From assembly GCF_050510895.1 (NCBI RefSeq), contig NZ_JBNINT010000001.1:1984001-2048000 (forward strand): a stretch of DNA of 64,000 nt, read 5' to 3'. This DNA comes from Pannonibacter phragmitetus_B. GTDB taxonomy: Bacteria; Pseudomonadota; Alphaproteobacteria; Rhizobiales; Stappiaceae. Positions 60,944 to 64,000 of this stretch are shown here, in pieces. A model generated the notes under the pieces. It was not told where the DNA came from. It searched no databases and saw nothing but the letters and a program-made list of their open reading frames with translations. The first letter of the stretch is position 1, and every line of letters starts with the position of its first letter. The translations under genes and the position numbers were made by a program.

Positions 60944-62020
60944 ATGGGAAGAGCGCCTAAAATAAAGTCAGTGCGTGCCTCTGTCTTAACGCCCTTGCTG
61001 AAGCACATTGCAGATCAGGGCAGCAATATTCAGGAGTTCATTGCCAAATATGGCATCACCCGGACGCAGCTTTCCGACCCCTATTCGGTGCTGCCGCTGG
61101 GCCGCTATGTGACCCTGTTCGAGGCGGCTGCGGTCCATTTGAAGGACCCGGATCTGGGGCTGAAACTGGCGCTGCGCGTGCAGCCCGCCGATATGGGGCC
61201 AATGGGCGTTCTGTTTTCGCTTTCCCCCAGCATTTCCGCCGGTTTTCAGCGCCTGGCGAGCCACGTCATGGCCCTGCAGAGCGGCACCCAATCCAACATG
61301 TTCGAGGTCAATGGAGATCTGGTCTGGACCTACCGGCTGCAAGATCCGGACATGTGGCCGCGGCGGCAGGATGCGGAGTATACGCTGGCCGCCTGCGCCC
61401 AGCTGGTGCGGTCCTGTTTCTCGCCGGAGTGGAAGCCTCTGGAAGTGCATTTCGAGCATGCGGAAGGCGCCAACCCGCAGCTTTTACAGCGGATTTTCCG
61501 TGCTCCCGTGCTTTACCGCCAGGCCAGCAACCGGATCATCATGAGCCGGGATGATGCCACACGGATTTACCGCAGCGAGGACCGGGAGCTTGTCACCATT
61601 CTGGAGCATCACCTTGCCGACCTTATTGGCGATGAGGGCGATGAAAGCCAGACAATGACGGACCGCATCCGCAACCGGATCAGCCTCTATCTTGGGCAGA
61701 AACCGGTGACGCTGACCGCGTTGGCAGCCGAACTCAACATGTCGGCGCGCAGTCTGCAGCGGCGCCTGGCAGAAGAAGGCACTTCACTGCGCGATCTGGT
61801 CAGGGAGCACCGCATCCAGCTGGCGGCCAATCAGCTGACCCAGAGGGATGCCCGCGTCACCCAGATCGCCCATAGTCTGGGCTATGCCGATGGCACCGTC
61901 TTCTGGCGCGCATACCGGGGCTGGAAAGGCGAACCGCCCAGCGCGGCCAAGGGGCAGCGCCGGGCGGCACAAGAGGTGAGCGGCGATGACGGGGATGAGT
62001 GGATTACCGGCGGCGCGTAA
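60944..62020 (+). CDS. AraC-family regulator (OruR-like)
   Basis: 358 residues. N-terminal arabinose-binding-like ligand domain (PF12625 type, as in OruR/ArgR relatives) and a C-terminal double helix-turn-helix (LTALAAELNMSARSLQRRLAEEG; ARVTQIAHSLGYADGTVFWRAY). Divergent from the permease-aminotransferase pair, so it probably activates it. Start 60944 (MGRAPKIKS) fits family length; 60902 and 60881 are alternatives. Confidence 0.86.
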   Translation: MGRAPKIKSVRASVLTPLLKHIADQGSNIQEFIAKYGITRTQLSDPYSVLPLGRYVTLFEAAAVHLKDPDLGLKLALRVQPADMGPMGVLFSLSPSISAGFQRLASHVMALQSGTQSNMFEVNGDLVWTYRLQDPDMWPRRQDAEYTLAACAQLVRSCFSPEWKPLEVHFEHAEGANPQLLQRIFRAPVLYRQASNRIIMSRDDATRIYRSEDRELVTILEHHLADLIGDEGDESQTMTDRIRNRISLYLGQKPVTLTALAAELNMSARSLQRRLAEEGTSLRDLVREHRIQLAANQLTQRDARVTQIAHSLGYADGTVFWRAYRGWKGEPPSAAKGQRRAAQEVSGDDGDEWITGGA

Positions 62021-62037
62021 ACTCTCCCCTCTCAATG

Positions 62038-63378
62038 TCACTTCATGCCCGCAAGCCCCAGCACCAGTTGCGGCCAGATGATGCAGGCAGCCAGCACCGC
62101 CATCTGCAACAGCACGAAAGGCACCGCCGCACGGTAGATGGTGCCGATGGCCGTGTCGGGGACCGTGTTCTTGAGATAGAACAGCGCCATGCCGACCGGC
62201 GGCGTGAGAAAGGATGTCTGAAGGCAGACTGCCATCAGGATCGCCACCCAGGCCGGATCATGGCCCATGGCGGTCAGCACCGGCATCACCAGCGGCGCAA
62301 TGATGAGGATGATCTCCATCCAGTCGAGAAAGAAGCCCAGCAGGAACAGGATGAAGAGGATCAGCAGCAGCGTGCCTTCCGGCGGCAGCGGAATGGCATG
62401 AAGGGCATCGGCAATCACCTCGTCCCCGCCATAGCCGCGCAGCACCACCGAGAAGCAGGAGGCGCCGAAGATCAGCGCGAAGAGAAAGGCCGTGGTCAGG
62501 CCGCTTGCCTCGCAGACTTCAACGAACCCCTTCCAGCCCAACCGCCCGGACCTGATGGCCAGCAGCGTTGCCCCGGCTGCCCCGATGCCGGAGGCCTCCG
62601 TCGGAGAAGCGATGCCCAGAACGATGGAGCCAAGCACCGCAATGACCAGAAGCAGTGGCGCGGCCAGCGCGCCGGCAAGTTCGCCAAAGGTCACTGTTTC
62701 CGCGCCGCCCGCTTGTCCCTTGGGGGCTCTCTCGGGCCAGATCAGAGCCACGGTGACGATATAGACAACATAGGCACCGGCCAGCAGCAGGCCTGGCACG
62801 ATGGCGCCCTTGAACAGGTCTCCCACCGGGATCTGCAGCTGATCGCCCATGACCACAAGCATGATCGACGGCGGAATGAGAATGCCGAGGCAACCGGTCG
62901 CTCCAATGGTGCCAAGGCTCAGCCGGTCATCATAGCCCGCCGCCCGCATCGCCGGCATGGCAATGGTGGCCAGCAGCACCACGGAGGCACCGATAATACC
63001 GGTCGAGGCTGCCAGCACGACGCCAATGAGCACCACCGACACCGCAAGCCCGCCCGGCACCTGGCGCAGCAACCCATGCATGGAGGTAAGCAGCTTCTCG
63101 GCAATGCCCGAGCGGTCGAGCATCAGCCCCATGAAGATGAACATGCTCATGGGAATGAGTGAATAGCTGGACAGCGTGTCGAAGGTCCGGTTGGCGACAA
63201 AGCCCAGCATGCGGATGGAGGCCATGTCCGCCTCAAAGGCAAAGGCATCCAGCATGCTGCCGAGCACGGCAAACAGGACACCAACCCCGCCCAGCACGAA
63301 AGCGACCGGATAACCGGAGAACATCACCACCATGAAGGTGGAGAACAGCAGGAAGACAAAGACCGCATCAACGCCCAT
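62038..63378 (-). CDS. TRAP transporter large permease, third system
   Basis: DctM-type, 446 residues, about 12-13 membrane helices; motifs SIRMLGFVANRTFDTLSSYS, ASTGIIGASVVLLATIAMP and GCLGILIPPSIMLVVMG. Overlaps the small permease by 11 bp. Convergent with the AraC gene (17-bp gap). Substrate unknown; not linked by context to the genes at 57.9-62 kb. Confidence 0.92.
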   Translation of the reverse strand: MGVDAVFVFLLFSTFMVVMFSGYPVAFVLGGVGVLFAVLGSMLDAFAFEADMASIRMLGFVANRTFDTLSSYSLIPMSMFIFMGLMLDRSGIAEKLLTSMHGLLRQVPGGLAVSVVLIGVVLAASTGIIGASVVLLATIAMPAMRAAGYDDRLSLGTIGATGCLGILIPPSIMLVVMGDQLQIPVGDLFKGAIVPGLLLAGAYVVYIVTVALIWPERAPKGQAGGAETVTFGELAGALAAPLLLVIAVLGSIVLGIASPTEASGIGAAGATLLAIRSGRLGWKGFVEVCEASGLTTAFLFALIFGASCFSVVLRGYGGDEVIADALHAIPLPPEGTLLLILFILFLLGFFLDWMEIILIIAPLVMPVLTAMGHDPAWVAILMAVCLQTSFLTPPVGMALFYLKNTVPDTAIGTIYRAAVPFVLLQMAVLAACIIWPQLVLGLAGMK

Positions 63379-63883
63379 CGGCGGACCTCCCGGGGCGGAT
63401 CAGAACGGCAAGGGATTTCAGGAGCACGGAGAGCCCCTGCAGGAAGAGAAGGGCAAAGCCTGCGGCCATGACGCCCTTGATGATATAGCGGGCCGGAAGG
63501 CCGGAAGGCATGGGTGAGCCCTCCTTCAGGCGCCAGGAATATTCAAAGATCTTCCAGGAATTCAGGGTAAGGAACCCGGCAAAGGGCAGCAGCAGGAAGA
63601 GGACGCCAAGGACTTCGGCGAGCGCCCTGCCCCGCTCTCCCATGCGCCCGTGCAGCGCATCGACCCGCACATGCATGTTGCGCTGGTAGGCCCAGGCCAG
63701 GCAGCACATGACCACAACGGCATTCATGTGCCACTGCAGTTCCTCAAGCTCGATCATGCCGAGATTGAAGACATACCGCAGCAGCACATTGACCAGAATG
63801 GTGAGCATCAGCAGCGGCTGCACAAGCGCCCCCGCAAGCCCCACCGACCGGCTGAGCCGGTCCACCACTTCGACGAAATGCAT
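63368..63883 (-). CDS. TRAP transporter small permease, third system
   Basis: DctQ-type, 171 residues from MHFVEVVDRL; four membrane helices (LVQPLLMLTILVNVLLRYVF; HMNAVVVMCCLAWAYQ; VLGVLFLLLPFAGFL; VMAAGFALLFLQGL). Start 63883 was preferred over 63949. 75 bp downstream of the binding-protein stop. Confidence 0.9.
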   Translation of the reverse strand: MHFVEVVDRLSRSVGLAGALVQPLLMLTILVNVLLRYVFNLGMIELEELQWHMNAVVVMCCLAWAYQRNMHVRVDALHGRMGERGRALAEVLGVLFLLLPFAGFLTLNSWKIFEYSWRLKEGSPMPSGLPARYIIKGVMAAGFALLFLQGLSVLLKSLAVLIRPGRSADGR

Positions 63884-63958
63884 GAGGACAGCCCCGTTGC
63901 AATGAAGGCGGACGGGCGGCAGACCGTCAGCAGTCTGCCGCCCGCGCAAACCCTCTTG

Positions 63959-64000
63959 TTACTGACGGGCAGCCCAGGCTTCGGTCGAGGCGCGGTAGGC
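63959..64000 (-). CDS. TRAP substrate-binding protein, C-terminal end only
   Basis: The reverse strand reads AYRASTEAWAARQ then stop, up to the window edge. The position just upstream of DctQ and DctM genes suggests the DctP component; too little sequence to confirm. Confidence 0.6.
   Translation of the reverse strand, partial: AYRASTEAWAARQ

Overview
The window is about 62% GC chromosomal DNA from an alphaproteobacterium. Best guess is the order Hyphomicrobiales, and the TRAP-rich, catabolic content recalls the family Stappiaceae (Labrenzia, Pannonibacter, Stappia). Supporting signs are GTTC-N7-GTTC LexA boxes in front of ssb/uvrA, DUF1127 microproteins followed by CCUCCUCCC 'cuckoo' RNA hairpins, and a matPQMAB-type malonate operon as in Sinorhizobium. 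No rRNA, tRNA, CRISPR array, phage or insertion sequence was seen.

Region 1 (1-31.6 kb) is core housekeeping. It holds a partial L,D-transpeptidase, ssb and uvrA (divergent, SOS-controlled), two DUF1127/cuckoo-RNA stress loci, an uncharacterised lipoprotein, trmFO, gmk-yicC, mltG, fabF-acpP-fabG-fabD, rpsF-rpsR-rplI, dnaB, alr-radA, cvpA-purF-SDR, an inositol-phosphatase-like gene, der, and bamB with its TPR partner. Region 2 (31.6-36.3 kb) holds small accessory genes: PilZ, nitroreductase, isochorismatase-like hydrolase with a divergent Lrp/AsnC regulator, and a large secreted alpha/beta hydrolase.

Region 3 (36.3-43.0 kb) is a malonate island. A TRAP transporter (matPQM), malonyl-CoA decarboxylase (matA) and malonyl-CoA synthetase (matB) are translationally coupled. 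They diverge from a GntR regulator (matR), with a perfect 16-bp palindrome between.

Region 4 (43.0-57.8 kb) is an aromatic-catabolism island. One half is a hydroxyquinol module: LysR, a Dabb-domain protein, maleylacetate reductase and hydroxyquinol 1,2-dioxygenase. The other is a complete indole-3-acetate (auxin) cluster in the order iacI<>iacH-A-B-C-D-E-F-G, with the MarR regulator iacR and an adjoining TRAP transporter. A CGGTA-N4-TACCG palindrome occurs in front of both halves, and an FNR/FixK-type box precedes iacH. The usual iac product is catechol, so pairing it with a hydroxyquinol pathway suggests a hydroxylated indole acetate, such as 5-hydroxyindole-3-acetate, as substrate. This is a hypothesis.

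Region 5 (57.8-64 kb) holds a class III aminotransferase, an amino-acid permease and a divergent AraC regulator, then a third TRAP transporter that runs off the end of the window.

Quality caveat: 18 genes, including essential ones (dnaB, der, uvrA, alr), are each broken by one single-base indel. Sixteen fit a missing base, nearly all in short G/C (or one T) runs, and two fit an inserted base. They look like sequencing errors. Coordinates here span the whole gene and each indel is noted.
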